The position numbers and the translations under genes are program-made. The notes below the pieces were generated by a model, which was not told the origin of the DNA, made no database searches, and worked only from the letters and a program-made list of their open reading frames with translations. A stretch of 64,000 bases of DNA from CAVURS01 sp963795385 (GTDB lineage: Bacteria > Actinomycetota > Actinomycetes > Actinomycetales > CAVURS01), in assembly GCA_963795385.1 (NCBI GenBank), contig CAWCHK010000011.1, positions 62,001-126,000 of the forward strand. The letters are read 5' to 3'. The stretch's first letter is position 1, and every line of letters begins with the position of its first letter. Positions 22,163-31,547 of the stretch are shown here, piece after piece.

Positions 22163-22934
22163 ATGCGACAGGAGGACCGGCTCGGCCTGATCCTGCAGGA
22201 GCTCAACGAGCACGGGTCGGTGGGGGTCGCCAGCCTGACCGAGCGGCTGGCGGTCTCCGAGGCCTCGGTCCGGCGCGACCTGCACCTGCTCGAGACCCAG
22301 AAGCTGCTCACCCGCACCCACGGCGGCGCGGTGGCCTCGGGCGTCCTCTACGAGCTGCCGATGCGCTACCGCGGCGGCCAGCACCACGACGCCAAGCGGG
22401 CGATCGCGGCCGCCGCGATGGACCTGCTGCCGGCCGAGGTCAGCTCGGTCGGGCTGAACGGCGGCACCACCACGACCGAGGTGGCGCGCGCGATCGCCGC
22501 GCGGCCCGGCCTGCGGGTCGTGACCAACGCCCTCAACATCGCCTCCGAGCTGGCCGTGCGCTCCAACATCGAGCTGGTCGTCTGCGGCGGCAGCGCCCGC
22601 TCGGAGTCCTACGAGCTGGTCGGGCCGCTGGCCGAGCTCACCCTGTCCAACATCAACATCGACGTCGCCGTCATCGGGGTCGACGGCGTGCACCCGACGG
22701 CGGGCTTCACGACCCACCACGAGGTCGAGGCCCACACCAACCGGGCCCTGGTGCGGGCGGCCGGACGGGTCATCGTCGTGGCCGACTCGAGCAAGATCGG
22801 CAAGCGCGGCTTCGCCAGGATCGTCGACATCGCCAGCGCCTCCGACATCGTCACGGACTCCGGTGCGGCCGCCGAGGACCTGGCCGAGCTGCGCCGGCTC
22901 GGGCCCGCAGGTGCACGTCGTCGAGCTGCCCTGA
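22163..22934 (+). CDS. DeoR/GlpR family transcriptional regulator, one frameshift
   Basis: I choose ATG 22163 because MRQEDRLGLILQEL matches the usual DeoR N-terminus; an ATG at 22112 is an alternative, and neither has a good ribosome site. The winged helix (about 5-58) contains the DeoR signature LAVSEASVRRDLHLLE and THGGA. The C-terminal DeoRC sensor domain (about 75-255) has the GLNGGTTTTEVARAI and ADSSKIGKRGFARI motifs and normally binds a sugar phosphate. One extra C near 22906 (GGGCCCGCAG) breaks the frame; without it the protein ends QVHVVELP. It likely represses the divergent sugar operon. Confidence 0.9.
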
Positions 22935-22970
22935 CCCGTCGCGTCCCCTCAACTCCGAGGGCCGGCGACG

Positions 22971-24289
22971 TCAGATCGCCAGCGGGCCGCGCAGCGGCTC
23001 GGGCAGCAGGTCGCCGTGCGCGGCCACCATGTCGTCGGCCAGCCGCCAGATGTCGTCCAGGCGCAGCGTCGCCGCGGTGTTCGGGTCGGTCATCATCGCC
23101 TGCCGGACCAGCTCCGGGCGCCCCTCGGTCGCGGCCCGCACGGTGAGCTCGACGACCGAGAGGAACTGCCGGTTGAGCGCGGCGCACTGTGCCGGCAGGT
23201 CGCCGACGGCGACCGTCGAGGCCCGGATCCGTCGATGACGACAGGGGACTTCGACGCCCGCACCCGTCCGGGAGGTTCGCGATCAGGCCGGCGTTGGCGA
23301 CGTTCGCCTGGATCGTCCGGCGGGTGCCGGTCACCAGGCTGTGGATCACCTGCGGTGCGTACTCGACGGCGTCCTCGTCGGGCTCGACGTACTGCCCGGC
23401 CGCGACCTGCGGGATCAGCTCCTCGATCTCCTGCGCGTTGCCGGCGCTGATCTCCAGGTAGTCACCGACCGGGATGCGCAGCCGTTCGATCTCGGCGTCC
23501 TCGTGCAGGTACCACGCGACGTACTCGCTGGAGTGCTCGCTGGTCTCGGTCGGGTAGAAGCCGAGCCGGCGGTACATGTCGACGCGCACCCGGCGGCGCA
23601 GCTCCGGGTCGGCCGCGATCCGCTCGTCGAGCAACGGGTAGAGGCTGCGCCCGTCGCGCTCCCACTCCAGCAGCCAGGCCTGGTGGTTGACGCCGGCGCT
23701 GTGGAAGCGCACCTCCTCCAGCGGCACGCCGACCAGCTGGCACAGGTCGTGGACGGTCCAGAACACCGAGTGGCACAGGCCGAGCACCTTGACCGCGGGG
23801 TGCGCGGTGGCGAGGTACTGGATGTTCATCGCCATCGGGTTGGTGTAGTTGAGCAGCCAGGCATCCGGACAGACGGCGACGATGTCCGTGGCCAGCCCGT
23901 CCAGGAAGCCGAAGGTGCGCAGGCCGCGGAACACCCCGCCGACCCCCAAGGGTGTCCGCGATCGTCTGCCGCACGCCGTACCGCGCGGGGATCTCGAAGT
24001 CAGTGACCGTGGCCGCGTGACCGCCGACGTTGACCGAGTTGATGACGAAGTCCGCACCGGCCAGCGCCGTACGCCGGTCGGCTTCGGCCCGGACCGTGAC
24101 CGTTCGACCGGGCTGGGCATGGCGGGTGGCCGCGATGTGGGCCAGGCCCTCGGCCAGCTCCAGCCGCCGGGGGTCGATGTCGTGCATGACCAGGGTCACC
24201 GACCCGAGGTCGTCGAAGGAGAGCAGATCGCGCAGCAGCTGGCGGGTGAAGACCGCCGAGCCGGCGCCGACGAAGCACACTGTGGTCAT
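22971..24289 (-). CDS. Glycoside hydrolase family 4, probable alpha-galactosidase, frameshifted
   Basis: A Rossmann NAD site (CFVGAGSAVFTRQLL) starts a GH4 protein of about 438 residues. The metal site motifs are LNYTNPMAMN, GLCHSVFW (Cys-His) and AGVNHQAW (His), in the arrangement of MelA/AglA-type enzymes, which use NAD+ and Mn2+ and cleave alpha-galactosides or alpha-glucosides by an oxidation-elimination route. Frame changes near 23955 (five Gs instead of four) and 23225-23275. It has no signal peptide, so it acts on imported sugar. It points away from the DeoR gene tail to tail and begins 98 bases from the pfkB-like gene. Confidence 0.88.
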
Positions 24290-24346
24290 CGCGCGAGCAT
24301 CGCACGGCAGCGCTCAGGCGAGCAAGATCGCTCACCTTCCCTGATC

Positions 24347-24358
24347 GGTTCTGGACAA
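24347..24358. promoter_or_regulatory. Weak DasR-like operator before the pfkB-like gene
   Basis: GGTTCTGGACAA, read on the other strand as TTGTCCAGAACC, matches 8 of 12 positions of TGGTCTAGACCA. It lies 30 bases before the start of the amino-sugar gene set. DasR-type sites tolerate mismatches, but 8 of 12 is weak evidence. Confidence 0.25.
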
Positions 24359-24387
24359 CTTGTGCGCGGGTCCCCGATGATGACGCC

Positions 24388-25348
24388 ATGTCGGTCGACG
24401 GTTCGAGCGCGCCCCTGGTGCTCGTCGTGGGCGACGCCAACCCCGACCTGGTCCTGACCGGCGACGTCGTGCCACGCTTCGGGCAGGCCGAGCAGCTCCT
24501 CGAGTCGGCCACGCTCACCATCGGTGGCTCGGCCGCCATCACCGCCCACGCGCTGGCCCGGCTCGGGCGTCGGTCTGGCTGGCGGCCGCCCTCGGGACGG
24601 ACCGGTTCGGCGGGCAGATCTGCGCGGACCTGGCTCGGCCGGCGTCGGCGTCGATCGCGTCGTCCGGCGCGCGGACGCCCCCACGGGGCTCACCGTCGTC
24701 CTGGCCCAGCCGCACGACCGGGCGATCCTGACCCTGCCCGGGGCGATCCCGACCTTGACGGCGGCCGAGGTGGCGGAGGCCGTAGCCACGGCCCGGGCGG
24801 CCGGCCTGCGGCACGTGCACGTGTCGTCCCTGTTCCTTCAGCCCGGGCTCGCCGCTGACCTGCCGGGGCTGCTCGCCGACATCCGCCGCGACGGCGTCAC
24901 CACGTCCCTGGACACCAACGACGACCCGGCCGGCCGCTGGGCCGGGGTCGACGCCCTGCTCCCCCACCTCGACCTGCTCCTGCCCAACCGGGCGGAGGCT
25001 TCGGCCCTCGCGCGCGAGGCCGACCCGCGCCGGGCGGCACTGGTCCTCGCTGCACGCGGGCCGCTCGTGATCGTCAAGGACGGTGCCGACGGCGCGTTCG
25101 CCGCCTCGCCATCAGGAGAGCTGATCGAGGTGCCGGGCGAGCCCTCGGCATCGGTGGACACGACCGGCGCCGGCGACACGTTCGACGCGGCCTTCGTCGA
25201 CGCGTGGCTGGCGGCCAGGGCCCTCGAGGACTGCCTGCGATGGGCCGTGCTGGCGGGGGCGTTCGCCGTCTCCGCGATCGGCGGGACGGCGGGCCAACCC
25301 ACCCGCGACGACCTGGTCAACCGTGGAAGGACCACTGAAGCCCGATGA
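24388..25348 (+). CDS. PfkB family sugar kinase, two frameshifts
   Basis: Reconstructed length is about 320 residues. The N-terminal VVGDANPDLVL and GGSAAITAHALARLG fit PfkB signature 1 and the C-terminal DTTGAGDTFDAAFVDAWL carries signature 2 with the catalytic Asp of GAGD. Two bases appear to be missing, near 24565 and 24635, since the frames join as LGASVWLAAALG and DLASAGVGVDR. In context with a SIS isomerase and a class II aldolase the expected reaction is phosphorylation of tagatose-6-phosphate or fructose-6-phosphate to the 1,6-bisphosphate. Its stop overlaps the next start (ATGA). Confidence 0.85.
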
Positions 25349-26268
25349 ACCCCACTGACGTCAGCTCCGCGGTCACCCACGTCGCCCGCGAGATCCGGAG
25401 CCAGCCGGCCCTGTGGGCGACCGCCCTCGGACGCCTTCCCGACGTGGCCGGGCGGCTCCCGCAGCCCGGTGAGCGGGTGGCTGTGATCGGTTGCGGCACA
25501 TCGTGGTTCATGGCCGCGGCGTACGCATCCTTGCGCGAGCAGCTCGGGGTGGGCGAGACGGACGCCTTCGCCGCCAGCCAGCTCCCGGCCGGGCGCCGCT
25601 ACGACCGGGTCATCGCCATCTCACGCTCGGGTACGACGACGGAGGTGGTCCGCGCCATCGAGGGAGCCGGCGCTCCCGTGGTGGCGATCACGGCGATGAC
25701 CGACAGCCCGGTGGGGGCGGCGGCCGACGACACCGTCGTGCTCGACTTCGCCGACGAGCAGTCCGTCGTGCAGACGGTGTTCGCCACGACGACGCTCATG
25801 CTGCTGCGCGGCTCGCTCGGTGAGACGCTCGAGCCCGTGCTGGCCCAGGCCGAGACGGTGCTGGCCGGGGGCGCGGCGTACCCCGCCGAGATCGACACCG
25901 CCGACCAGGTCACCTACCTCGGGCAGGGATGGGCCTACGGCGTCGCGCAGGAGGCCGCGCTGAAGATGCGCGAGGCCGCTCAGATGTGGACCGAGGCCTA
26001 CCCACAGATGGAGTACCGGCACGGCCCGATCTCCATCGCGCAGCCCGGCCGCGCGGTCTGGGTCTTCGGCGCTCCCGTGGAGGGCCTCGTCGACGACATC
26101 GCCGCGACCGGGGCGGTCGTCGTCGACGACGACCTCGACCCGGTGGCCGACCTGGTCCGGGCCCAGCTCTTCGCGATCCGCCGGGCCGAGCTGCAGCACC
26201 TCGACCCCGACCGGCCGCGTCACCTCACCCGGTCGGTCCTCCTGACCGGCGGGTCGCCGCCCGCGTGA
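25345..26268 (+). CDS. SIS domain sugar isomerase/deaminase (AgaS/NagB-II type)
   Basis: 307 residues with two SIS domains. The first has VIGCGTSWFMA (48-57) and SRSGTTTEV (93-101), the phosphosugar-binding motifs of the GlmS isomerase half; the second has the LGQGWAYGVAQEAALKMREA helix with the catalytic Glu and an EYRHGP loop. Proteins like this deaminate and isomerise galactosamine-6-phosphate (AgaS) or glucosamine-6-phosphate. Between a PfkB kinase and a tagatose-bisphosphate type aldolase, a galactosamine route is favoured but glucosamine cannot be excluded. It overlaps both neighbours by four bases. Confidence 0.85.
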   Translation: MNPTDVSSAVTHVAREIRSQPALWATALGRLPDVAGRLPQPGERVAVIGCGTSWFMAAAYASLREQLGVGETDAFAASQLPAGRRYDRVIAISRSGTTTEVVRAIEGAGAPVVAITAMTDSPVGAAADDTVVLDFADEQSVVQTVFATTTLMLLRGSLGETLEPVLAQAETVLAGGAAYPAEIDTADQVTYLGQGWAYGVAQEAALKMREAAQMWTEAYPQMEYRHGPISIAQPGRAVWVFGAPVEGLVDDIAATGAVVVDDDLDPVADLVRAQLFAIRRAELQHLDPDRPRHLTRSVLLTGGSPPA

Positions 26269-27119
26269 TCGTCACCACCCGCGAGCTGGTGGCGCAGGCC
26301 CGACGCGAGAGCCGGGCCGTCGCCGCCGTCAACGTGATCACGCTCGAGCACGCGGAGGCGATCGCGCGGGCCGCGACCGAGAGCGGCGCCGCCGTCATCC
26401 TGCAGATCAGCGAGAACGCCGTGCGCTTCCATGGCGGCCAGCTGGAGCCGATCGCGGCGGCGGCCGCCGCGGTGGCCCGACTGGCTCCGGGGCCGATCGC
26501 CCTTCATCTCGACCACGTCACGGACGACCAGCTGCTCGCCCAGGCGGCCGGGTCGGTCTTCAGCTCGGTGATGTTCGACGCCGGCTCGCTCCCCTACGCC
26601 GAGAACGTCGAACGTACCTGCGCTGCAACAGCTCTCGCCCACGATGCCGGGCTATGGGTCGAGGCCGAGCTCGGCTACGTCGGCGGCAAGGCCGACGCGC
26701 CGCAGAGCGCGCACGCACCGGGGGTGCGCACGGACCCGGCCGAGGCTGCGGCGTTCGTCGAGGCCACCGGCGTCGACGCCCTGGCGGTGGCGGTGGGCAG
26801 CTCGCACGCCATGACGACGCGCACCGCCCGGCTCGACGCCGACCTGATCCGGCGGTTGCGCGAGCGACTCACGGTGCCGCTCGTGCTGCACGGCTCCTCC
26901 GGCGTGCCCGCCGACGAGCTGCGACGCGCCGTCGCGGCGGGCATCACCAAGGTCAACGTCGGCACGGCCCTCAACGTCGCGATGACCGCTGCCGTCCGGG
27001 CGGCGCTCGACACCGACCCGGCGCTGGTCGACCCGCGTCGCTATCTCACTCCGGCGCGGGCCGCGATGACCTCCGCCGTGCGCGACCTCCTGGACGGGCT
27101 GACGTCGATAGTGGACTAG
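26265..27119 (+). CDS. Class II bisphosphate aldolase (tagatose/fructose-1,6-bisphosphate type)
   Basis: The GTG start at 26265 overlaps the SIS stop (GTGA); a longer frame upstream is the shadow of the SIS gene. The 284 residues show the zinc ligand motif HLDH (81-84), VEAELGYVGGK, VLHGSSGVP and the phosphate loop ITKVNVGTALN. This is the KbaY/GatY/FbaA family, which splits tagatose- or fructose-1,6-bisphosphate into triose phosphates. It closes the pathway of the two upstream genes. Its TAG stop is part of a DasR-like operator. Confidence 0.9.
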   Translation: MIVTTRELVAQARRESRAVAAVNVITLEHAEAIARAATESGAAVILQISENAVRFHGGQLEPIAAAAAAVARLAPGPIALHLDHVTDDQLLAQAAGSVFSSVMFDAGSLPYAENVERTCAATALAHDAGLWVEAELGYVGGKADAPQSAHAPGVRTDPAEAAAFVEATGVDALAVAVGSSHAMTTRTARLDADLIRRLRERLTVPLVLHGSSGVPADELRRAVAAGITKVNVGTALNVAMTAAVRAALDTDPALVDPRRYLTPARAAMTSAVRDLLDGLTSIVD

Positions 27120-27123
27120 ACCA
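27112..27123. promoter_or_regulatory. DasR-like operator overlapping the aldolase stop codon
   Basis: TGGACTAGACCA differs at one of 12 positions from the palindrome TGGTCTAGACCA, the core of the dre site bound by DasR/NagR GntR regulators. It lies 84 bases before the GntR gene, so autoregulation is expected. The central TAG is the aldolase stop codon. Confidence 0.75.
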
Positions 27124-27206
27124 TTGGGCTGGGGCATGCTTCTCTGCGTGTCAGTCAAACGCGGGGGGCGACGGCGCGCACGGCGCCCGACGATCAGGAG
27201 CGTCCG

Positions 27207-27943
27207 GTGACGAGCAACACGCAGCACACCGCCCGGGCGCCGAAGTACTACTCGGTCAAGCTGCATCTGCTCGAGTACATCGATTCGCTCGAGCAGGGCG
27301 CCCCGGTGCCGACCGAGCGCGACCTGGCGGCCGACCTGGGCACCTCGCGGACCACGGTGCGCCAGGCCCTGGTCGAGCTGGTGGCCGAGGGCCGCCTCGT
27401 CCGTCGGCAGGGGTCCGGCACCTACGTCGCAGACGCGAAGATCACCTGGCCGCTCCAGCTGGCCAGCTTCACCGAGCAGGCCATCGCCAACGGCCAGGTG
27501 GCGTCGTCGCAGCTGCTGGGCGTCCAGCGCCTGCGGGCCGATGAGGAGCTGGCCGAGCGGCTGGACCTGGCGGTGGGCGACGGTGTGCACCAGATCGACC
27601 GCCTGCGGCTGGCCGACGGACGCCCGACCGCGGTCGAGACCGCCTTGCTGTCGGCCACTCGCTTCCCCTACCTCGGTCGCAAGATGCGGTACGCCGGGTC
27701 GCTGGAAGCGTTGCTGGCCAACGAGTACGGCGTGAAGCTGCGCGGCGGCGAGGCGACGATCGACACGATGCCGGCGAGCCCGCGCGAGGCCGGTCTGCTC
27801 GAAGGTCGACACGGGCTCGCCGATGCTGGTCGTGCGGCGGCGCAGCTTCGACACCGAGCGGCTCGCCGGTCGAGTGGGGCACGAGCTGGTTCCGCGGCGA
27901 CCGGATCACCCTCGTCGCCCAGCTGCCCATGCCCGGCCGATGA
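27207..27943 (+). CDS. GntR/HutC family regulator, DasR/NagR-like, two frameshifts
   Basis: GTG 27207 follows AGGAG. The N-terminal winged helix (about 15-78) has PTERDLAADLGTSRTTVRQAL and VRRQGSGTYVA; a UTRA effector domain (about 90-240) follows with TAVETALLSATRFPYL and, across the shifts, SPMLVVRRRSF and PVEWGTSWFRGDRITLVAQL. Frame changes near 27800 and 27862 each need one base removed. DasR and NagR sense amino-sugar phosphates. Two DasR-type palindromes flank the regulator-deacetylase pair, which strongly supports this assignment. The stop overlaps the next start (ATGA). Confidence 0.88.
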
Positions 27944-29134
27944 CGCGGCGCCCTCAGGACGTCGTGCTGGCCGGCGCGCGCGTGGTCGGGCCGGACGGCG
28001 TCCTCGACGGCGGCTGGGTGCACGTCACCGGTGGCACCATCGCCTCCGTCGGCGCGGGACCTCCGCCGGAGGGCATCCCGGTGCAGGACCTGCGGGGCGC
28101 CTGGCTGCTGCCCGGGCTACATCGACCTCCACATGCACGGCGGCGGCGGGCACGACGTGACCGCCTCCCTCGACGCGATGCGCGCGGCCGTCGCCTTCCA
28201 CCGCGCGCACGGCACGACCCGGACGCTCGTCTCGCTCGTGACCGCGCCGGTCGAGGACCTGATCGAGCAGCTGGGCTGGGCCGCTGACCTCACCGCGCGC
28301 GGCCGGGCCCGACGGCCACGTGATGGGGTCGCACATCGAGGGGCCGTTCCTGTCCACCCTTCGCTGCGGCGCGCAGAACACCGGACCACATGCTGGCGCC
28401 GGACCCGGCGGTCCTCTCGCCGGCTGCTGTCGGCGGGCGCCGGCTCCCTGCGCTGCATGACCGTGGCGCCCGAGCTGCCCGGGCGCCCTGGACCTGATCG
28501 ACTCCCTGGTGGCCGCGGGAGTCGTTGCGGCACTTGGCCATTCGGACGCGACGTACGCGCAGGCCCGGGCGGCGATCGATGCGGGCGCCAGCCTGGTGAC
28601 CCACGTCTTCAACGGGATGCGGCCGCTGCATCACCGCGAGCCCGGCCTGGTCGGCGCGGCCCTGGAGTCCGGCGATCGCCTGCGAGCTGATCAACGACGG
28701 CGTGCACGTCCACCCGGCTGTCGCCAGTCTCGTGGGGCGCGTGCCGAACCGGCTGGTCCTGGTCACGGACGCCATCGACGCGGCCGGGGTGGGCGACGGC
28801 GACTTCACGCTGGGCGGCCAGCTCGTGCGCGTGCGCGACGGCAGGGCCCGGCTCGCGAGCACCGGAGCCCTGGCCGGCAGCACCCTCACGATGGACGATG
28901 CGGTCCGGCGCGCGGTCCTCGACAGCGGCCTCCCGATCGAGGCCGTGTCGGCCGCGGCGTCGGCCAACCCGGCCCGAGTGCTGGGTATCGGTCGGCCGCG
29001 TCGGCTCGGTCGCGCCCGGCCTGGACGCTGACCTGGTGGTTCTCGACGACGACCTGCGGGTCGTGGCCGTGATGGCGGGCGGTGACTGGTGCACGGCGAC
29101 GTCACGATTGGAGATCAACGATCCTCTGGTCTAG
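27940..29134 (+). CDS. nagA: N-acetylhexosamine-6-phosphate deacetylase (NagA/AgaA family), many frameshifts
   Basis: Segments from all frames form an amidohydrolase of about 396 residues. Visible motifs are the metal-binding YIDLHMHGGGG, SHIEGPFLS, ALGHSDATYAQ, VTHVFNGMRPLHHREPG and VTDAIDAAG, in NagA order. It removes the acetyl group of GlcNAc-6-P or GalNAc-6-P. About seven frame changes occur (near 28117, 28305, 28360, 28430, 28490, 28675 and 28990), most needing one base removed; total length agrees with that. It lies directly after the regulator, and its TAG stop is inside the second DasR-like operator. Confidence 0.87.
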
Positions 29135-29138
29135 ACCA
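29127..29138. promoter_or_regulatory. Perfect DasR-type operator overlapping the nagA stop codon
   Basis: TGGTCTAGACCA is a perfect 12-bp palindrome identical to the dre core. It stands 120 bases before the binding-protein gene of the second importer and should control the transporter-kinase operon. Bases 29132-29134 are the TAG stop of the deacetylase. Confidence 0.85.
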
Positions 29139-29258
29139 ATCAACCCCAGACCGTGTACGGTCCGGATACCCGCGGTCGCAGGATCGTCGTGGCCGCTGCC
29201 GCGTGAGACACCGGGGCGACAGCAAGGTCCAACACTCGACGCAGCAAGGGAGTTCGAC

Positions 29259-30512
29259 ATGAGGCGGAGCCTGATCGGCGCGGTGGCGATGGCCGCTGTC
29301 ACGGCCCTCACGATCGGCGCGTGTGGCAGCTCGAGCGGCGGTGGCAGCTCGAGCGCGAGCGGCAACGTCACGCTCAAGCTGGTCGCGGCGGACTACGGCA
29401 CCGGGCCCCGACAACACCAGCCAGAAGTACTGGCAGGGGATCGCCGACGCGTTCCACGCAGGCCAACCCGACGATCACCGTCAAGGTCACCACGATCAAC
29501 TGGAACGACTTCGACAACCAGGTCCAGACCCTCATCCAGAACCACCAGTACCCGGACATCACCGAGGGCGACTACTTCTCGAAGTACGCGCAGGAGGGCC
29601 TGCTCTACTCCGCCGACCAGGTCCTGTCGAACCCGGCGAACCTGCTGCCGGTCTTCGCCAAGCAGGGCAGCTACAACGGCAAGCAGTACGGCATGCCGTT
29701 CACCACCAGCTCGCGGACGCTCTTCTACAACAAGAAGCTGTTCCAGCAGGCGGGCATCAGCGCGGCGCCCGCAGACGTGGGCGGACGTCCAGGCCGACGC
29801 GGCCAAGATCAAGGCGCTCGGCAAGGTCGGCTTCGGCCTTCCCCTCGGGTCCGAGGAGGCCCAGGCCGAGTCGCTGCTGTGGTTCCTCGGCAACGGCGGC
29901 AACTACCAGGACGCGAGCGGCAACTGGACCATCAACAGCGCGCAGAACGCGCAGACGATGAACTTCCTGAAGCAGCTGGTCAAGAGCGGTGCCACCGAGC
30001 CGAACCCCGGCACCAAGAACCGCACCGACCTCTGGAAGGACTTCGGCGCCGGCAAGATCGGCATGATCAACGGCTCCCCCGCACTCATCCCGATCATCCA
30101 GCAGGCCAAGGTCCTCACCGACACGGACTGGACGTCGGTGCCGATCGCCGGCAAGGCCGGCCCGCTCACCAGCACCCTCGGCGTGTGCGACAACGTCGCC
30201 GCGTTCAAGCCGAACGGCCACCTGGCCCAGATCAAGAAGTTCCTCGACTTCGCCTACCAGGACAAGTACCAGACCCAGTTCGACAAGGAGTACGACCTCC
30301 TCCCGGCAACGGTCTCGGGCAGTGCCGCACTGGCGAGCGACCCGGTGTTCGGACCGTTCCTGAAGGCGCTGCCGAACGCCGTGCAGTACCCCAGCAACAC
30401 CTCGTGGGCCCAGGTCAAGACCCAGATCCAGCACACGATCGGGACGGCCGTCACCGGCAACCCGCAGACCGTGCTGGACGCGATCCAGCAGACGGCCAAG
30501 AAGGCCGGCTGA
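29259..30512 (+). CDS. Sugar ABC transporter solute-binding lipoprotein, three frameshifts
   Basis: ATG 29259 follows AAGGGAG. A lipoprotein signal with lipobox IGAC (lipidated Cys22) and a Gly/Ser linker precede a family 1 solute-binding protein of about 416 residues (ITVKVTTINWNDF, GMPFTTSSRTLFYNKKLF, DLWKDFGAGKIGMINGSP). Extra bases near 29409, 29461 and 29768 break the frame; removing one at each joins the parts and the length fits three insertions. Given the dre site and neighbours, the ligand is probably an amino sugar or its oligomer, as for NgcE or DasA. Confidence 0.88.
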   Translation: MRRSLIGAVAMAAVTALTIGACGSSSGGGSSSASGNVTLKLVAADYGTGPRQHQPEVLAGDRRRVPRRPTRRSPSRSPRSTGTTSTTRSRPSSRTTSTRTSPRATTSRSTRRRACSTPPTRSCRTRRTCCRSSPSRAATTASSTACRSPPARGRSSTTRSCSSRRASARRPQTWADVQADAAKIKALGKVGFGLPLGSEEAQAESLLWFLGNGGNYQDASGNWTINSAQNAQTMNFLKQLVKSGATEPNPGTKNRTDLWKDFGAGKIGMINGSPALIPIIQQAKVLTDTDWTSVPIAGKAGPLTSTLGVCDNVAAFKPNGHLAQIKKFLDFAYQDKYQTQFDKEYDLLPATVSGSAALASDPVFGPFLKALPNAVQYPSNTSWAQVKTQIQHTIGTAVTGNPQTVLDAIQQTAKKAG

Positions 30513-30571
30513 CCCTGGAAGCCCTGATAGCCCAGGGAGCCTGACGTGTCCGGCCGACCCGTACCCACCAG

Positions 30572-31546
30572 ATGGAGACGGCAGTGACCGAACAGAGCGT
30601 GACGCGGGCCCGGCTCGAGCCGGCCCGGCGGCCCGGCCCCACGAGGCCGAGCCGTCGGGGCCGCCGGGTCCGGCGCGCGCTGGAGCCGCTCCTGTGGATC
30701 GGCCCCGCGGTGATCCTGATCGCCGTCGTCGTCCTCTGGCCGGTCGTCGTGATGTTCCGGACCTCGTTCCAGCACATCAGTCCGGACGGCTTCGACCTCG
30801 GCTCGGCCGGCCGCAAGAACTACTCCGACCTGTTCAACGAGCCGGCCCTGGCCGGCGTGCTGGTCCGCACCGTGGTGTGGGTCGTGGCCGTCGTCGCGGT
30901 GACCGTTCTGCTCTCGCTGGGGCTGGCGCAGCTGTTCAACCAGCGCTTCCCCGGCCGCCGGGTCGCCCGCTGGGCCCTGATCGCGCCGTGGGCGGCCTCG
31001 GTGATGATGACCGCGCTCATCTTCCGCTGGGCGCTCAACGACAGCAGCGGCGTCATCAACCTCTTCCTGCACGACATCGGCGTGCTGCCCAAGCTCGGCT
31101 CGAACCAGGCCGACTGGTTGGGGCGCCCGACCGCCGCCCTGGTCTGGATGATGGTCGTCGCGGTCTTCGTCTCGGTCCCCTTCACGACGTACGCGCTGCT
31201 GGCCGGGCTGCAGACGATCCCCGGTGAGGTGACCGAGGCCGCGCGGGTCGACGGCGCGGGCACCTGGCGCAGCTACTGGTCGATCGTCCTGCCCCTGCTG
31301 CGCCCCGCGCTCGTCGTGGCGACGTTGATCAACGTCATCAACGTCTTCAACTCGTTCCCGATCATCTGGGAGATGACGCGCGGCGGCCCGGGCTACCAGA
31401 CCAGCACCACGACGACGTTCATGTTCATCCTCAAGCAGTCGTACGTCGGGGAGTCCGCCGCGATGTCGGTGCTGAACTTCGGCCTGGTCATCGTGATCGT
31501 GCTGCTCTTCCTGCGGATGACGCGGTGGAAGGAGACGGTGGACTGA
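30572..31546 (+). CDS. Carbohydrate ABC transporter permease (MalF type)
   Basis: 324 residues, intact. A basic N-terminus is followed by six membrane helices (first about 34-55, LLWIGPAVILIAVVVLWPVVV) and an EAA loop (IPGEVTEAARVDGAGTWR) that contacts the ATPase. It pairs with the next gene and the preceding binding protein as an importer for the amino-sugar pathway. No ATPase gene is in the cluster, so a shared multi-sugar ATPase is expected. Confidence 0.92.
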   Translation: METAVTEQSVTRARLEPARRPGPTRPSRRGRRVRRALEPLLWIGPAVILIAVVVLWPVVVMFRTSFQHISPDGFDLGSAGRKNYSDLFNEPALAGVLVRTVVWVVAVVAVTVLLSLGLAQLFNQRFPGRRVARWALIAPWAASVMMTALIFRWALNDSSGVINLFLHDIGVLPKLGSNQADWLGRPTAALVWMMVVAVFVSVPFTTYALLAGLQTIPGEVTEAARVDGAGTWRSYWSIVLPLLRPALVVATLINVINVFNSFPIIWEMTRGGPGYQTSTTTTFMFILKQSYVGESAAMSVLNFGLVIVIVLLFLRMTRWKETVD

Positions 31547-31547
31547 C

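Noticed and set aside
25929..26264. N-terminal extension of the aldolase
   Set aside because: The extension is the out-of-frame shadow of the SIS gene; GTG 26265 in a GTGA overlap gives the normal aldolase N-terminus.
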